A stretch of 64,000 nucleotides of DNA from Lachnospiraceae bacterium NC2008 (GCA_000687675.1 JHWS01000001.1:62001-126000); one strand, 5' to 3'; positions 1 to 9,013 are shown, numbered from the stretch's first letter. Made by a program: numbers and translations. The notes: generated from the letters alone by a model not told the origin.

Positions 1-1822
1 TAATATTAGTGATGTTATCATCAACAACAAGGACCTTGGCAAGAGGAGCTATAAAGCTCTTTTCATGCTCTTCATTGCCTGGAAGTTCAACTAAGTCAAA
101 GTCACCCATCGGCTCATCATCAAGAATCTTCTGTCTAAAGTCGAATGAGAAAACGCTTCCTACACCGTAAGTGGATTTAACGCCGATTTTGCCCCCCATA
201 GCTTCTACCAGCTTCTTTGAAATAGCTAGACCAAGTCCAGTTCCTTCTACAGTTCTGTTCTTAATCATATCTACTCGCTGGAAGCTACTAAATAAGGAAC
301 TAAAATTCTCTTCCTTAATACCAACACCAGTATCTTCGACAGATACTTTAATATCAGCAAAGCCACCATTTCTTTCCCAATCTACATTAAGTCTTATGTA
401 GCCACGTTTTGTATACTTTGCAGCATTATTTAAGATATTGGTAAATATCTGTCTGATATGTGTTTCATCCCCAAGCATTTTCTTTGGGAGAGAGTCTTTA
501 ACATGGGTAATAAGCTCGATATTTTTATCATGAAGCTTAAGGTTAATCATATTGCAGACGTCTTTTATAAGGACTCCAAGATTATATGGAGCCTCCACAA
601 TTTCCATCTTACCTGTCTCTATCTTTGAAAAGTCAAGTATACCGTTAATTATGGATAGAAGTGAATTGCCGGCATTGCGGATGTTCTTGGCATTTTCCTC
701 AACATTGGCATTGATATTGTCATGAAGAATCATCTCTGACATACCTATGATGGCATTCATAGGTGTACGGATTTCATGAGACATATTGGCAAGGAAGACT
801 GACTTGGCAACGTTTGCCTTCTCAGCTTCGTTTTTAAGTTCTATAAGTCTTTCTGTGGTTTCATACTCTTCTGTCTTATCGCTTATCCAGATAGTGGACC
901 CCTTAAAAGTATTCCTGTCATAAAATGGAACTATAGATATCTGATATCTTTTATCACCAAATACCATCATTTCCTTGTCATTGCTGGCAAGTCTGGCAAT
1001 CATATCATCGTGAGTTGCCTCGTATTTAAGTTCTGGGAAGAAGTTCTTGGCTCTTTCATTACAAAGAAGCATCTTTCCAGTTGTATCAAGCACTACAAAG
1101 CCTTCTTCAATTGTGTCAAGGATGTCATCTTTAGCCATCTGAGTTGAGTCAAACATCCTGTATTTGTAGATGCAGACAAGAATCAATGCCCAGGTAAGCA
1201 CTAATACAAATGCCGTAAAATTGTAACCATAGTTTATTGTAAATATATGACCTATGTTTCCAAATACTGGCAAAAGTATAATTAATGCAACAAGAAGTGA
1301 GCCGGCATTGGTCTTAACTTTACTTATCCTGTAATGAAGCATAGTTACATATGAACACAAAAAACAAAGTGCTGATGTAACAACAAGTTCAGCCAGTTTG
1401 AGCGGTCCATACATATACGTAAGCCTGTAATATTCGTTGTCGGAAATAAGGCTTGGAGATACAAAATAAAGCTCCCTTCCCTTTACAAAAATAACCATAC
1501 AGGTATCGATAATAATAAAGCCTACGAGTAAGCTTTCAATAACTTTTGGAATCTTTATTCTGCTTGATATAAGGGAGAACATTCCAAGAAATAATACAAA
1601 TGCTGTAGTTGAAAATGCCTGAAGCTTAGCTGCAAATATAAGCTCACCAAAATTATCTGCGGTTAATTCCATAAGATAACCACAGCAAGCAACTGTAACA
1701 GCCATACCTGTATAGCCCATAACGCCCTGCAGGTTAGAAGATTTTGTTCTATTAAAAATGATAAGCGAGGCTATAACTCCAAGTAAGCTAAGCCCCGCTA
1801 ATGATATAAGTAATAAATGCAA
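1..1822 (-). CDS. hybrid sensor histidine kinase, 3' end cut by window edge
   Basis: At least 607 codons, continuing past the left edge. Translation of the minus strand gives about seven hydrophobic segments in roughly the first 215 residues (a 7TM sensor type), then a PAS-like domain, then a HisKA domain with the H-box VFLANMSHEIRTPMNAIIG. An HATPase domain follows, with VSVEDTGVGI and GTGLGLAISKKLVEAMGG. The sequence ends in the start of a receiver domain (AKVLVVDDNITNI), so this is a hybrid kinase that phosphorylates its own receiver. The start is a TTG at 1822: GGAG lies 7 nt upstream, and the ATG a few bases further upstream is in another frame and soon stops. Output and partner genes lie outside the window. 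The ligand cannot be told. Confidence 0.85.
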   Translation of the reverse strand, partial: MHLLLISLAGLSLLGVIASLIIFNRTKSSNLQGVMGYTGMAVTVACCGYLMELTADNFGELIFAAKLQAFSTTAFVLFLGMFSLISSRIKIPKVIESLLVGFIIIDTCMVIFVKGRELYFVSPSLISDNEYYRLTYMYGPLKLAELVVTSALCFLCSYVTMLHYRISKVKTNAGSLLVALIILLPVFGNIGHIFTINYGYNFTAFVLVLTWALILVCIYKYRMFDSTQMAKDDILDTIEEGFVVLDTTGKMLLCNERAKNFFPELKYEATHDDMIARLASNDKEMMVFGDKRYQISIVPFYDRNTFKGSTIWISDKTEEYETTERLIELKNEAEKANVAKSVFLANMSHEIRTPMNAIIGMSEMILHDNINANVEENAKNIRNAGNSLLSIINGILDFSKIETGKMEIVEAPYNLGVLIKDVCNMINLKLHDKNIELITHVKDSLPKKMLGDETHIRQIFTNILNNAAKYTKRGYIRLNVDWERNGGFADIKVSVEDTGVGIKEENFSSLFSSFQRVDMIKNRTVEGTGLGLAISKKLVEAMGGKIGVKSTYGVGSVFSFDFRQKILDDEPMGDFDLVELPGNEEHEKSFIAPLAKVLVVDDNITNI

Positions 1823-1890
1823 TTTTTGGCTCCATCACTTTAGAATAAGTAAATTATACAAAAAAGTGATACTAGTGTCAAAAACGTAAA

Positions 1891-3336
1891 TTAGTGCATT
1901 TTTCCTACCATATGAACGAATTCCTGATTGTTTCTTGTCTTTGCAAAACAGTCAAGAACCCAGTTAAGAGTATCATCACCTCTAATAGAATCATTGAAGC
2001 CTCTTCTAAGCTTATTAACTGCCTCAAGCTCTTCTGGTGAAAGGAGAAGATCATCACGTCTTGTACCTGACTTAGGAATGTCGATAGCTGGGAAGATTCT
2101 TCTTTCTGAAAGCTTACGGTCAAGTACTATTTCCATATTACCTGTACCCTTAAATTCTTCGTATACTACATCGTCCATCTTAGAACCAGTCTCTATAAGA
2201 GCTGTTGCAAGTATAGTAAGCGAACCACCCTCTCTCATATTTCTGGCAGCACCAAAGAACTTCTTTGGCATATGAAGAGCTGCTGGATCAAGACCACCTG
2301 ATAATGTTCTACCTGATGGTGGAACTACCTGGTTATATGCTCTTGTAAGTCTTGTAATGGAATCAAGAAGGATAATTACATCCTTGTTATATTCAACAAG
2401 TCGTCTTGCTCTTTCAATAACCATCTCAGAAACACGCTTGTGATGTTCTGGTGTTTCATCGAATGTTGAGTAGATAACATCTACATTCTTACCCTGTACT
2501 TCTTCTTTAATATCTGTTACTTCTTCTGGTCTTTCATCAATAAGAAGAATAATCATGTGCATATCAGGGTTTGATACCTTGATTGCCTTAGCTACGCTCT
2601 TAAGAAGAGTTGTCTTACCTGCCTTAGGTGGTGAAACAATCATACCACGCTGACCTTTACCAACAGGACTTAAGAGGTTCATTATTCTCATTGATGGTGA
2701 AGCACCTGGTACTTCAAGCTGTATTCTTTCATTTGGGAATATAGGTGTCATATTCTCAAATTGATAACGCTTCTTGCTTTCTTCCGGTGAAAGACCATTA
2801 ATCTTTGTAAGGTAAAGAAGTGCTGAGAATTTTTCCTTCTCACTTGTTTTAACCTTAAGATGACCTTCAATAATATCACCTGTTCTAAGGTTAAATCTTC
2901 TTATCTGACCATTGGCAACATATACGTCATTGTCACCTGGAAGGAAGTTATCACACCTAATGAATCCGAATCCATCTGCCATAACTTCAAGAATACCTGA
3001 TGCTACAATACCGCTATCAAGTTCTGCTGGATATTCTGAAGCATTCTGGTCTTCTCCTTCTTTAGCAGATTCTGCCTTAGTTCCTTCCTTAGTAGCCTCT
3101 TCTGATTTTGAAGAATCCTTAGCAGGCTTCTTAGCTGCATATGCTGCTGCCTTAGCCTTCTTCTTTTCTTCAGTTTCTGCTCCAGCCTTAGCTCTGGCAT
3201 CCTGAGCATCAAGTTCAAGCATAACCTGAACAAGTTCGTCCTTCTTATATTCTGTCACATTCTTAACGCCTCTGTTTTTTGCCATCTGACGTAAATCAGT
3301 TAATAGAATGGACTCGTATCTTTCTTTCATGCTCAT
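1891..3336 (-). CDS. rho: transcription termination factor Rho
   Basis: Hexameric RNA-dependent ATPase that ends transcription. Domains in order: Rho_N helical domain (about 1-45), an Ala/Lys/Glu-rich low-complexity insert (about 50-100), a cold-shock-like RNA-binding domain ([20 protein letters not shown]), then the ATPase core. The core has the Walker [13 protein letters not shown], the Walker B region [17 protein letters not shown], and the Q-loop and R-loop region up to [10 protein letters not shown]. About 481 aa, longer than the roughly 420 aa of E. coli Rho because of the insert. The start at 3336 is preferred because GGAGG lies 8 nt upstream; the in-frame ATG at 3342 is only 2 nt from GGAGG. 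It is a stand-alone gene with no clear hairpin terminator after its stop. Confidence 0.97.
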   Translation of the reverse strand: MSMKERYESILLTDLRQMAKNRGVKNVTEYKKDELVQVMLELDAQDARAKAGAETEEKKKAKAAAYAAKKPAKDSSKSEEATKEGTKAESAKEGEDQNASEYPAELDSGIVASGILEVMADGFGFIRCDNFLPGDNDVYVANGQIRRFNLRTGDIIEGHLKVKTSEKEKFSALLYLTKINGLSPEESKKRYQFENMTPIFPNERIQLEVPGASPSMRIMNLLSPVGKGQRGMIVSPPKAGKTTLLKSVAKAIKVSNPDMHMIILLIDERPEEVTDIKEEVQGKNVDVIYSTFDETPEHHKRVSEMVIERARRLVEYNKDVIILLDSITRLTRAYNQVVPPSGRTLSGGLDPAALHMPKKFFGAARNMREGGSLTILATALIETGSKMDDVVYEEFKGTGNMEIVLDRKLSERRIFPAIDIPKSGTRRDDLLLSPEELEAVNKLRRGFNDSIRGDDTLNWVLDCFAKTRNNQEFVHMVGKMH

Positions 3337-3520
3337 ATACATTTCCTCCGTAAAAAAACTAGCATAAAATCAACTTATTATCTTAAAAATATTAACTATC
3401 TTCCTTTATGTATAAAAATTAGTTTTTTGATATTCTTGCCAGATACTGGCAAAGATTATATTACGACTGCTTCTTAATAGATACTTGAATATTCTTTCGT
3501 CTAAAATATCATATAGAGGA

Positions 3521-3548
3521 TTGAAAATCAAGATATAAAAGGTATTAT
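3521..3548 (+). promoter_or_regulatory. putative promoter of the RsbW-like gene
   Basis: TTGAAA at 3521-3526 and TATTAT at 3543-3548 are separated by 16 bp, about 30 bp before the start of the gene at 3580. This reads as a vegetative-type promoter. Confidence 0.4.
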
Positions 3549-3579
3549 TAAATAAAGAGGATATAAATGAGGGGTAGAT

Positions 3580-4080
3580 ATGTTTATTAAAAAAACATTT
3601 AAAGTTGCAGCAGACATGAAAGAACTGGAAACAGTTACCAGCTGCGTTAGAAAAATCCTTGATGAGATAGAAGCTCCTTCTGGGGATTCTATGAAGGTTG
3701 AAGTTATTGTTGAAGAGATATTTAGTAACATAGCTCTCTACGCATATAAGGACATTAAGCCAGATGTTTCTAAAAGCGTCGAAGATAAAGGTGGTCTTGC
3801 AGGACTTATTGATAAGTTTAAATCAGGTCCTGTTTCTCCTTACGCTAAAATAACCGTAACTGTACCTGATGACAAAGGTTCTATTACCGTTGAATTCCAG
3901 GATGAAGGCACTCCATATAACCCATTAGAAAAGCCTGATCCAGATATTACTGCTTCTGTTGAAGACAGGCCTATCGGCGGTCTTGGAATCTATATGTCAA
4001 AGCAAATGATGGATGATATAGAATACAAGCATGATGGGAAGCATAATATTCTAAAATTCAAGAAAATATTCAGACAGTAA
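3580..4080 (+). CDS. RsbW-like anti-sigma/serine kinase ATPase
   Basis: 166 aa GHKL-fold ATPase of the RsbW/SpoIIAB type, expected to phosphorylate an anti-sigma antagonist or bind a sigma factor. The N-box is VEEIFSNIALYAY, the G1 box is FQDEGTPYNPL, and the G2 region is IGGLGIYMSKQMMDDIEY. Between N and G1 there is an extra stretch of about 25 residues rich in Gly, Lys and Ser that is not typical of short RsbW proteins. GAGGGG lies 5 nt before the ATG. It is monocistronic here: no STAS anti-anti-sigma partner or sigma gene is adjacent, so its target is unknown. Confidence 0.85.
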   Translation: MFIKKTFKVAADMKELETVTSCVRKILDEIEAPSGDSMKVEVIVEEIFSNIALYAYKDIKPDVSKSVEDKGGLAGLIDKFKSGPVSPYAKITVTVPDDKGSITVEFQDEGTPYNPLEKPDPDITASVEDRPIGGLGIYMSKQMMDDIEYKHDGKHNILKFKKIFRQ

Positions 4081-4184
4081 TAAAGTATATTGCTCCGCGA
4101 TGCGTTCGGGATCGCGTACTTTGCCACAGGAAACCATCCACATATCCGCATAAGCTGCATCCTTTGCAAAGGTTTATATAGCAA
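4081..4184. other. GC-richer intergenic segment with hairpin
   Basis: This stretch between the RsbW-like gene and the tRNA terminator is more GC-rich than its surroundings. CGCGAT (4096-4101) can pair with ATCGCG (4111-4116), and CCTTTGCAAAGG (about 4161-4172) is self-complementary. No convincing ORF is present. It may be a remnant of an interspersed repeat or a small structured RNA; function unknown. Confidence 0.3.
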
Positions 4185-4220
4185 AAAGGTTTACATCCTC
4201 AGATGTAAACCTTTCTTTTT
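4185..4220. terminator. bidirectional intrinsic terminator
   Basis: GGTTTACATC (4188-4197) pairs perfectly with GATGTAAACC (4202-4211) over a CTCA loop, flanked by A-rich and T-rich tracts. On the minus strand it ends the tRNA-Trp transcript; on the plus strand it ends transcription from the RsbW-like gene. Confidence 0.85.
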
Positions 4221-4225
4221 TAGAG

Positions 4226-4296
4226 CAGGGGCGGAAGGAGTCGAACCCTCTTCAGCGGTTTTGGAGACCGACGTTAAACCGTTTAACTACGCCCCT
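4226..4296 (-). tRNA. tRNA-Trp (CCA anticodon)
   Basis: The minus strand folds into a cloverleaf. A 7-bp acceptor stem forms from AGGGGCG and CGCCCCT, the D-arm is GTTA...TAAC, the anticodon loop CTCCAAA carries CCA, and the T-arm is GAGGG-TTCGACT-CCTTC. The discriminator is G and the 3' CCA tail is not encoded. The outermost anticodon-stem pair (T27-C43) is a mismatch. A TG-T-TAGAAT extended -10 is seen upstream at about 4326-4334. Confidence 0.93.
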
Positions 4297-4357
4297 ATGT
4301 GATTTCTTTAATTGTCACAAAGAGCATTCTAACATAAGTGTTATAAAAATAAAAGCC

Positions 4358-4822
4358 CTATTTTGAAATAAATTCTATATCAACCCAGATTGGCTTTGCT
4401 GGTAGCGGCATATCCTCAATTCGCTCTCTGATTCTAGGCGGGAGCTTGGCTATTTCTTCTTTATATGTGTCTGGATTTTTTATTTTAGTAATACCATATT
4501 CCCACTTTTCATAATGCCTATTGTTAGCCGGAACTTTTTTCACCACTTTTTGAAAGCTGGATTTACTTCCCTTATATACTTTTTCAAAAGTTACTTCTTC
4601 CTCGTAATCTTTTTGAATAGGTTCTTTAAGGGAAATAATCTCATTTGCCAGATAGTATTCCCACACCTTTTCCATTATCACTTCTCTTTTGCATGGATAA
4701 GTAAGATTTTTCTCGATTTCTGATACGGTCATACCTTTAGAGGCCAGGTGGCATATAGCATCCCCGTAAGCAGCAGCCGATGTGAAATTGGATAATGCTT
4801 TGGCAAATATTTTCTCTTCCAT
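4358..4822 (-). CDS. conserved-type hypothetical protein
   Basis: 154 aa, cytosolic, not recognised. The N-terminal part (about 1-60) is Ala- and Ile-rich and looks helical, with MTVSEIEKNL resembling part of a helix-turn-helix. The C-terminal part is charged and basic, ending in VDIEFISK. The in-frame ORF extends upstream to 5182, but that extension lies inside the divergent M15 peptidase gene and is low-complexity, so it is rejected. No Shine-Dalgarno is seen before the ATG at 4822 or the alternative at 4858. A TATAAT sits 6 nt before the 4822 ATG, which would give a leaderless message. Function unknown. Confidence 0.6.
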   Translation of the reverse strand: MEEKIFAKALSNFTSAAAYGDAICHLASKGMTVSEIEKNLTYPCKREVIMEKVWEYYLANEIISLKEPIQKDYEEEVTFEKVYKGSKSSFQKVVKKVPANNRHYEKWEYGITKIKNPDTYKEEIAKLPPRIRERIEDMPLPAKPIWVDIEFISK

Positions 4823-4826
4823 AGGT

Positions 4827-4840
4827 TTATTATATAATAA
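4827..4840. promoter_or_regulatory. palindromic divergent -10 elements
   Basis: TTATTATATAATAA is a perfect 14-nt palindrome between two divergent genes. It contains TATAAT on the minus strand (4829-4834) and on the plus strand (4833-4838), so the two -10 boxes overlap. Matching -35 boxes are weak on both sides. Confidence 0.45.
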
Positions 4841-4880
4841 GCAGGTGTCCTGGGACATATTAATGTTTTGGTGGTAAGTT

Positions 4881-5885
4881 ATGAAAAAGGGAAAGATAGC
4901 TTTAATAACAATCTGCGCCTTAAGTGCCTTATTTTTAATAATAATATTAATATCTACATTAATTAAGAAGCCTGCTACTAAAGGCAGCGTGTCATCTGAT
5001 ATAACTCTGCAAATGCCTGTGGCTACAGCTACAAGTACTGAAGCAGAGCCTTTGATTAGCAAAAACACAACAGACGAAGTTGAAAACAGTTCTTCTAGTA
5101 ACGTAGTTTCTAGAAATACAGCATCTGAAAATTCTTTATCAGAAAATACTGTTTCGGAAAACTCTGTTTCAGATAATAGCACTACACCCAGTGAACCAGA
5201 AGCTACTACTACGTCCTACTGTTCAAATCCTGACTCACCAGTTATTCAGTACAAGGCAGGTGATGTACTTTCTGCGCCACCTTCTAATCCTGAAAGTTAT
5301 TTTGTTATTTCTTCAATAAGTGATGAGACATTTAACTATATAAACGGAAGAAGTTATCAGGAGAATCCATATATTTCAAGAGATGACCTTAGATATATAA
5401 AGCTTATTCACTACAACTTTAATCATCAGGTTCAGGTTGGTGAATTAATTGTAAATAAATCTGTTGCTGATAAAACCGTCAGCATTTTTAAGCAGTTATA
5501 TAGCGCCGAATACGAAATTGAAAAGATGTACCTACCAGACAGATACTGGACAGGTGACGGCAATGAAACTGACACTGCATCATGCGATGACAACAACACA
5601 TCAGCTTTCTTTTATAGAGTTGTAGATGGAAGTTCAAAGCTATCAAAGCATGCAAGAGGTCTTGCCATAGATATTAACCCACAGCAGAATCCTTATGTAG
5701 ATTACAGAAGTGGCCAGCCAGAATGTATACACGACAACGCTCTGGCTTACATAGACAGAACAACAGGATTAGCCCATGTTATTACAGAAGACGATTTATG
5801 CTATAAGCTCTTCACCCAGAACGGCTACAAATGGGGCGGAGCCTGGAAGAACATTAAGGATTACCAGCATTTTGAAGTGAAATAA
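4881..5885 (+). CDS. membrane-anchored M15-family D-Ala-D-Ala carboxypeptidase-like protein
   Basis: 334 aa. Residues about 5-28 form one hydrophobic segment (uncleaved signal anchor). A Ser/Thr/Asn-rich linker follows (about 30-110) with repeated SENT/SENS/SDNS tetrads. The C-terminal catalytic domain has the M15 zinc motif SKHARGLAIDINP and the final WGGAWKNIKDYQHFE, which fit the Peptidase_M15_4 (VanY-like/endolysin-like) pattern. It likely trims cell-wall peptides outside the membrane. GGTGG lies 6 nt before the ATG. It is transcribed alone and divergently from the 4358-4822 gene, and a strong terminator follows it. Confidence 0.85.
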   Translation: MKKGKIALITICALSALFLIIILISTLIKKPATKGSVSSDITLQMPVATATSTEAEPLISKNTTDEVENSSSSNVVSRNTASENSLSENTVSENSVSDNSTTPSEPEATTTSYCSNPDSPVIQYKAGDVLSAPPSNPESYFVISSISDETFNYINGRSYQENPYISRDDLRYIKLIHYNFNHQVQVGELIVNKSVADKTVSIFKQLYSAEYEIEKMYLPDRYWTGDGNETDTASCDDNNTSAFFYRVVDGSSKLSKHARGLAIDINPQQNPYVDYRSGQPECIHDNALAYIDRTTGLAHVITEDDLCYKLFTQNGYKWGGAWKNIKDYQHFEVK

Positions 5886-5904
5886 AATATATACTACTAA
5901 AGAA

Positions 5905-5932
5905 GGAGCAACTCGGACGAGTTGCTCCCTTT
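5905..5932. terminator. bidirectional intrinsic terminator
   Basis: GGAGCAACTC (5905-5914) pairs with GAGTTGCTCC (5919-5928) over a GGAC loop, followed by CTTT on the plus strand and TTCTTT on the minus strand. It separates the convergent M15 peptidase and aldolase genes. Confidence 0.8.
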
Positions 5933-5965
5933 AATTTTGCATATAAATACGAATGTTGCTGTTTT

Positions 5966-6934
5966 TTATGCCTTGCCGTCTGAACCAAGAACGTTAACGA
6001 TCTTGTGTGCAACCATATCCTTAACAGCCTGACGTGCTGGTTTGAGATACTGACGTGGATCGAAGTGATCTGGATGCTCAGCAAAGTACTTGCGGATGTT
6101 ACCTGTCATAGCAAGACGGATATCTGAGTCGATATTAATCTTACATACAGCAAGCTTAGCTGCCTGACGAAGCTGTTCTTCAGGAATACCAACTGCATCT
6201 GGCATATTACCGCCGTACTGGTTAACCATCTTAACGAATTCCTGAGGAACTGAAGATGAACCATGAAGTACGATTGGGAATCCTGGAAGTCTCTTAATAC
6301 ACTCCTCCAGGACATCAAAACGAAGTGGTGGTGGAACAAGAATACCGTCAGCATTTCTAGTACACTGAGCAGCTGTGAACTTGTATGCACCATGTGATGT
6401 ACCAATTGCGATAGCAAGTGAATCGCAGCCTGTCTTATCAACGAACTCTTCTACTTCTTCTGGACGAGTATAAGCTTCTTTACCAGCTTCTACCACTACT
6501 TCATCCTCGATACCTGCAAGAGTACCAAGTTCTGCTTCTACTACTACTCCATGCTCGTGAGCATAGTCTACAACCTGCTTTGTTAAAGCGATGTTATCTT
6601 CAAAAGACTTAGATGAAGCATCGATCATAACTGATGTAAAACCACCGTCAATACAGCTCTTACATAATTCAAATGTATCACCATGATCAAGGTGAAGAGC
6701 TATAGGAATATCAGGATTCTCCTCAACTGCAGCCTCTACTAATTTTACAAGGTAAGTATGATTAGCATAAGCACGTGCACCTTTTGAAACCTGAAGGATT
6801 ACAGGGCTCTTAAGCTCCCCAGCTGCTTCTGTAATTCCCTGTACGATTTCCATGTTGTTAACATTGAAAGCACCAACTGCGTATCCACCGTCATAAGCTT
6901 TCTTAAACATTTCTTTTGTTGTAACTAAAGACAT
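5966..6934 (-). CDS. fba: class II fructose-1,6-bisphosphate aldolase
   Basis: 322 aa. Zinc-dependent aldol cleavage of fructose-1,6-bisphosphate to dihydroxyacetone phosphate and glyceraldehyde-3-phosphate (glycolysis/gluconeogenesis). The N-terminus GYAVGAFNVNNMEIVQGI is typical. The zinc site is visible as ALHLDHGDTFELC, the later Glu in EAELGTLAGIED, the His in GTSHGAYKF, and the His in IVLHGSSSVP. Length fits the class II family. AAGGAAG precedes the ATG. It is monocistronic between the terminator at 5905 and the two-component genes. Confidence 0.95.
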   Translation of the reverse strand: MSLVTTKEMFKKAYDGGYAVGAFNVNNMEIVQGITEAAGELKSPVILQVSKGARAYANHTYLVKLVEAAVEENPDIPIALHLDHGDTFELCKSCIDGGFTSVMIDASSKSFEDNIALTKQVVDYAHEHGVVVEAELGTLAGIEDEVVVEAGKEAYTRPEEVEEFVDKTGCDSLAIAIGTSHGAYKFTAAQCTRNADGILVPPPLRFDVLEECIKRLPGFPIVLHGSSSVPQEFVKMVNQYGGNMPDAVGIPEEQLRQAAKLAVCKINIDSDIRLAMTGNIRKYFAEHPDHFDPRQYLKPARQAVKDMVAHKIVNVLGSDGKA

Positions 6935-7052
6935 ATTTCTTCCTTTCTTTACTTTATATTTTGGAAAATACCAAGTTAAATATAGGATATCACAAAAACT
7001 ATATGCATGAAATTAGAAAATACGACTTCTTTTTTATGTATTTTTTCAAGTC

Positions 7053-8210
7053 TTAAACCTTCTTAACCAAAAGTTCTACTACAAATCCATTGTCATTGTA
7101 ATATTCAAGACCTCCGCCCTGTTTCTCCATATAGAGTTTAACAAGATACATACCAAGGCCATATCCTGTTTTTTCCTTAGAGTTGTTTCCTCTATAGTAT
7201 TTTTCAACTATAAGCGGCATCTCCTCTTCCTTAACGCCAGGTCCCTTATCTCTAATGGTAATCTTAATAAAGCGACATTTCTTTCCATCAGCATTAACCA
7301 TCTCTTCTGTTTCTTTGAAACCAACATGAATATCTGTTCCTGCGTATTTGTAAGAATTCCCTATTACATTATCGATTACCTGAATCATCCTAAGCTTATC
7401 CATGTATATAAGGCACTCTGGAATATGATTATCAAGTATTATCTTTCCATATTCAGTAAGATCTGTGATAAAGCCCTCTATCATGGTAGATGCATACTCG
7501 TCCACGTTAACAGAGACTTCCTTCATATCATCTATAGTTGCATGGAATACCGTCTGAACAAGTTCGTTAATAGTATCAGCCTTCTTGGCAATATAACCAA
7601 CTTCTTCCTCTACCTTATCGATATCCACTCCGCCAGATAAGTCCCCGTTTGCCAGCGCTTCTTTCTTTCTGTCTAACTGAACCTGAAGCACTTCGCAGGT
7701 TGCCTGTATAGTTGCTACCGGCGTTTTAAGGTCGTGACTCAGCTCAGCAACCAGCTGTTTTTTAGCATTTTCCGCTTCAATCTCTCTTAGTTTTGACTCC
7801 TTAAGACTTTCCCTCATCAGGTCAAAGCTTTCTGTAAATTCCACAAATCCATTATTACTTGTAATTGGAAGTGGTATCTCCAGATTGCCCTTTGCTATCT
7901 CTTTGGAAAACTTTTGAAGTTCAACCATAGGCTTAATATCTTTATAATATATGTATATTAATACCACATACCCTGCCAGCAGCAGGAATCCCCAAGTGTA
8001 TAATGCAAACATCATAGTCTGTTCTCTGAACATGTCTGCTGATTCATTCATGCTTTCCCATAACTGCTTATATATTTGTAATTGCTGGTCAGAATATGAA
8101 GACGGTATATCACTTTCCATTTTCAGACTCTTGTAAGAAATGCTAATAATAAAGAGTACTGAAAACATAAATACAGAATAGATAACAGCGATTTTTATAA
8201 AACGCTTCAT
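7053..8210 (-). CDS. sensor histidine kinase (OmpR-pair type)
   Basis: 385 aa. Two membrane segments (about 5-27 and 67-89) flank a short extracellular loop of about 40 residues. Next come a HAMP-like linker, HisKA with the phospho-acceptor His159 in VAELSHDLKTPVATIQ, and HATPase with the N-box VIDNVIGNSYKYAG, G1 IRDKGPGVKEEEM and G2 GYGLGMYLVKLYMEKQGG. Its ATG overlaps the TGA of the response regulator upstream (ATGA), so the two are translationally coupled. The small sensor loop and the nearby efflux ABC operon suggest sensing of an envelope-active compound; that link is inference. Confidence 0.93.
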   Translation of the reverse strand: MKRFIKIAVIYSVFMFSVLFIISISYKSLKMESDIPSSYSDQQLQIYKQLWESMNESADMFREQTMMFALYTWGFLLLAGYVVLIYIYYKDIKPMVELQKFSKEIAKGNLEIPLPITSNNGFVEFTESFDLMRESLKESKLREIEAENAKKQLVAELSHDLKTPVATIQATCEVLQVQLDRKKEALANGDLSGGVDIDKVEEEVGYIAKKADTINELVQTVFHATIDDMKEVSVNVDEYASTMIEGFITDLTEYGKIILDNHIPECLIYMDKLRMIQVIDNVIGNSYKYAGTDIHVGFKETEEMVNADGKKCRFIKITIRDKGPGVKEEEMPLIVEKYYRGNNSKEKTGYGLGMYLVKLYMEKQGGGLEYYNDNGFVVELLVKKV

Positions 8211-8914
8211 AATGTTGGTTCCTCCAGAATATATCCAGTACCCCAGATAGTTTTGATTATCTTTGGTTCATTAGGATCTTCTTCCAGTTTTTCCCTTAAT
8301 TTTCTGATATGAACATTCAAGGTTCCATCAGAGTAAAATGCATCTCCCCAAACCTGGGCAAAGAGTTCATCTTTTGTAACAATTGTATTCTTGTGGTTAT
8401 ATAAGCACTTTAAAAGAGCGAATTCTTTAGCCTTAAGGCTTATCCTTTTATCAGCCATAATAACTGACATAGTTGCATCATCAAGGGCAAATGCTGGCGA
8501 ATCTTCCTGATTCTTCCCGCTTCCAGCATCGGCAGCTATCTTCTTTAATTCTTCAATTTTCTTTAAGTTAATCTTTACCTTTGCAAGAAGAACTGCCAGG
8601 CTATAAGGCTTCTTTATGTAATCATCTCCGCCAATACTAAGAGCTATAAGTACATCATCATCACTTTGTCTGGCTGATATAAAGAGTATTGGTAATTTGT
8701 ATTTTTCTCTTACTACCTTGCAGACATCAAAGCCTGATCCATCTCCAAGGTTAATATCAAGCAAAATAAGATCAACGTCATTATTCTCAAGAAATTCATA
8801 ACAAGACTCTACACTATGAACATAGCAGGTCTTTACATCGAACATCTCAAAATATTCAGCTGTCATCTTTGCAAGTTCTATCTCATCATCAACGATTAAG
8901 CAGTTATAATGCAT
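8207..8914 (-). CDS. OmpR-family response regulator
   Basis: 235 aa. The receiver domain has acidic residues in CLIVDDEIEL, the phospho-acceptor Asp53 in ILLDINLGDGSGFD and the Lys in YIKKPYS. A winged-helix DNA-binding domain follows (about 140-232, with NIHIRKLREKLEEDP-like features and WGTGYIL). The start at 8914 has GGAGGAGAAC in front of it; the longer ORF to 8962 lacks a ribosome site. It forms an operon with the kinase at 7053-8210. A terminator at 9014 separates it from the ABC operon, so it has its own promoter. Confidence 0.94.
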   Translation of the reverse strand: MHYNCLIVDDEIELAKMTAEYFEMFDVKTCYVHSVESCYEFLENNDVDLILLDINLGDGSGFDVCKVVREKYKLPILFISARQSDDDVLIALSIGGDDYIKKPYSLAVLLAKVKINLKKIEELKKIAADAGSGKNQEDSPAFALDDATMSVIMADKRISLKAKEFALLKCLYNHKNTIVTKDELFAQVWGDAFYSDGTLNVHIRKLREKLEEDPNEPKIIKTIWGTGYILEEPTL

Positions 8915-9013
8915 GTTCTCCTCCACATATGGTGCCAAATTTTGAATAAAGCATCCGGTCATTACCTAACGTTTATTATAACCGATTCAGCTAGAAGATA
9001 CATTATTAAGCAT

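Noticed and set aside
4090-4302. Plus-strand ORF of 70 aa
   Set aside because: It runs across the terminator and the antisense of tRNA-Trp; its end is the reverse of the tRNA. Typical spurious ORF.
4823-5182. N-terminal extension of the 4358-4822 protein
   Set aside because: It lies inside the M15 peptidase linker on the other strand and is a low-complexity mirror of its SENT repeats, with no ribosome site.
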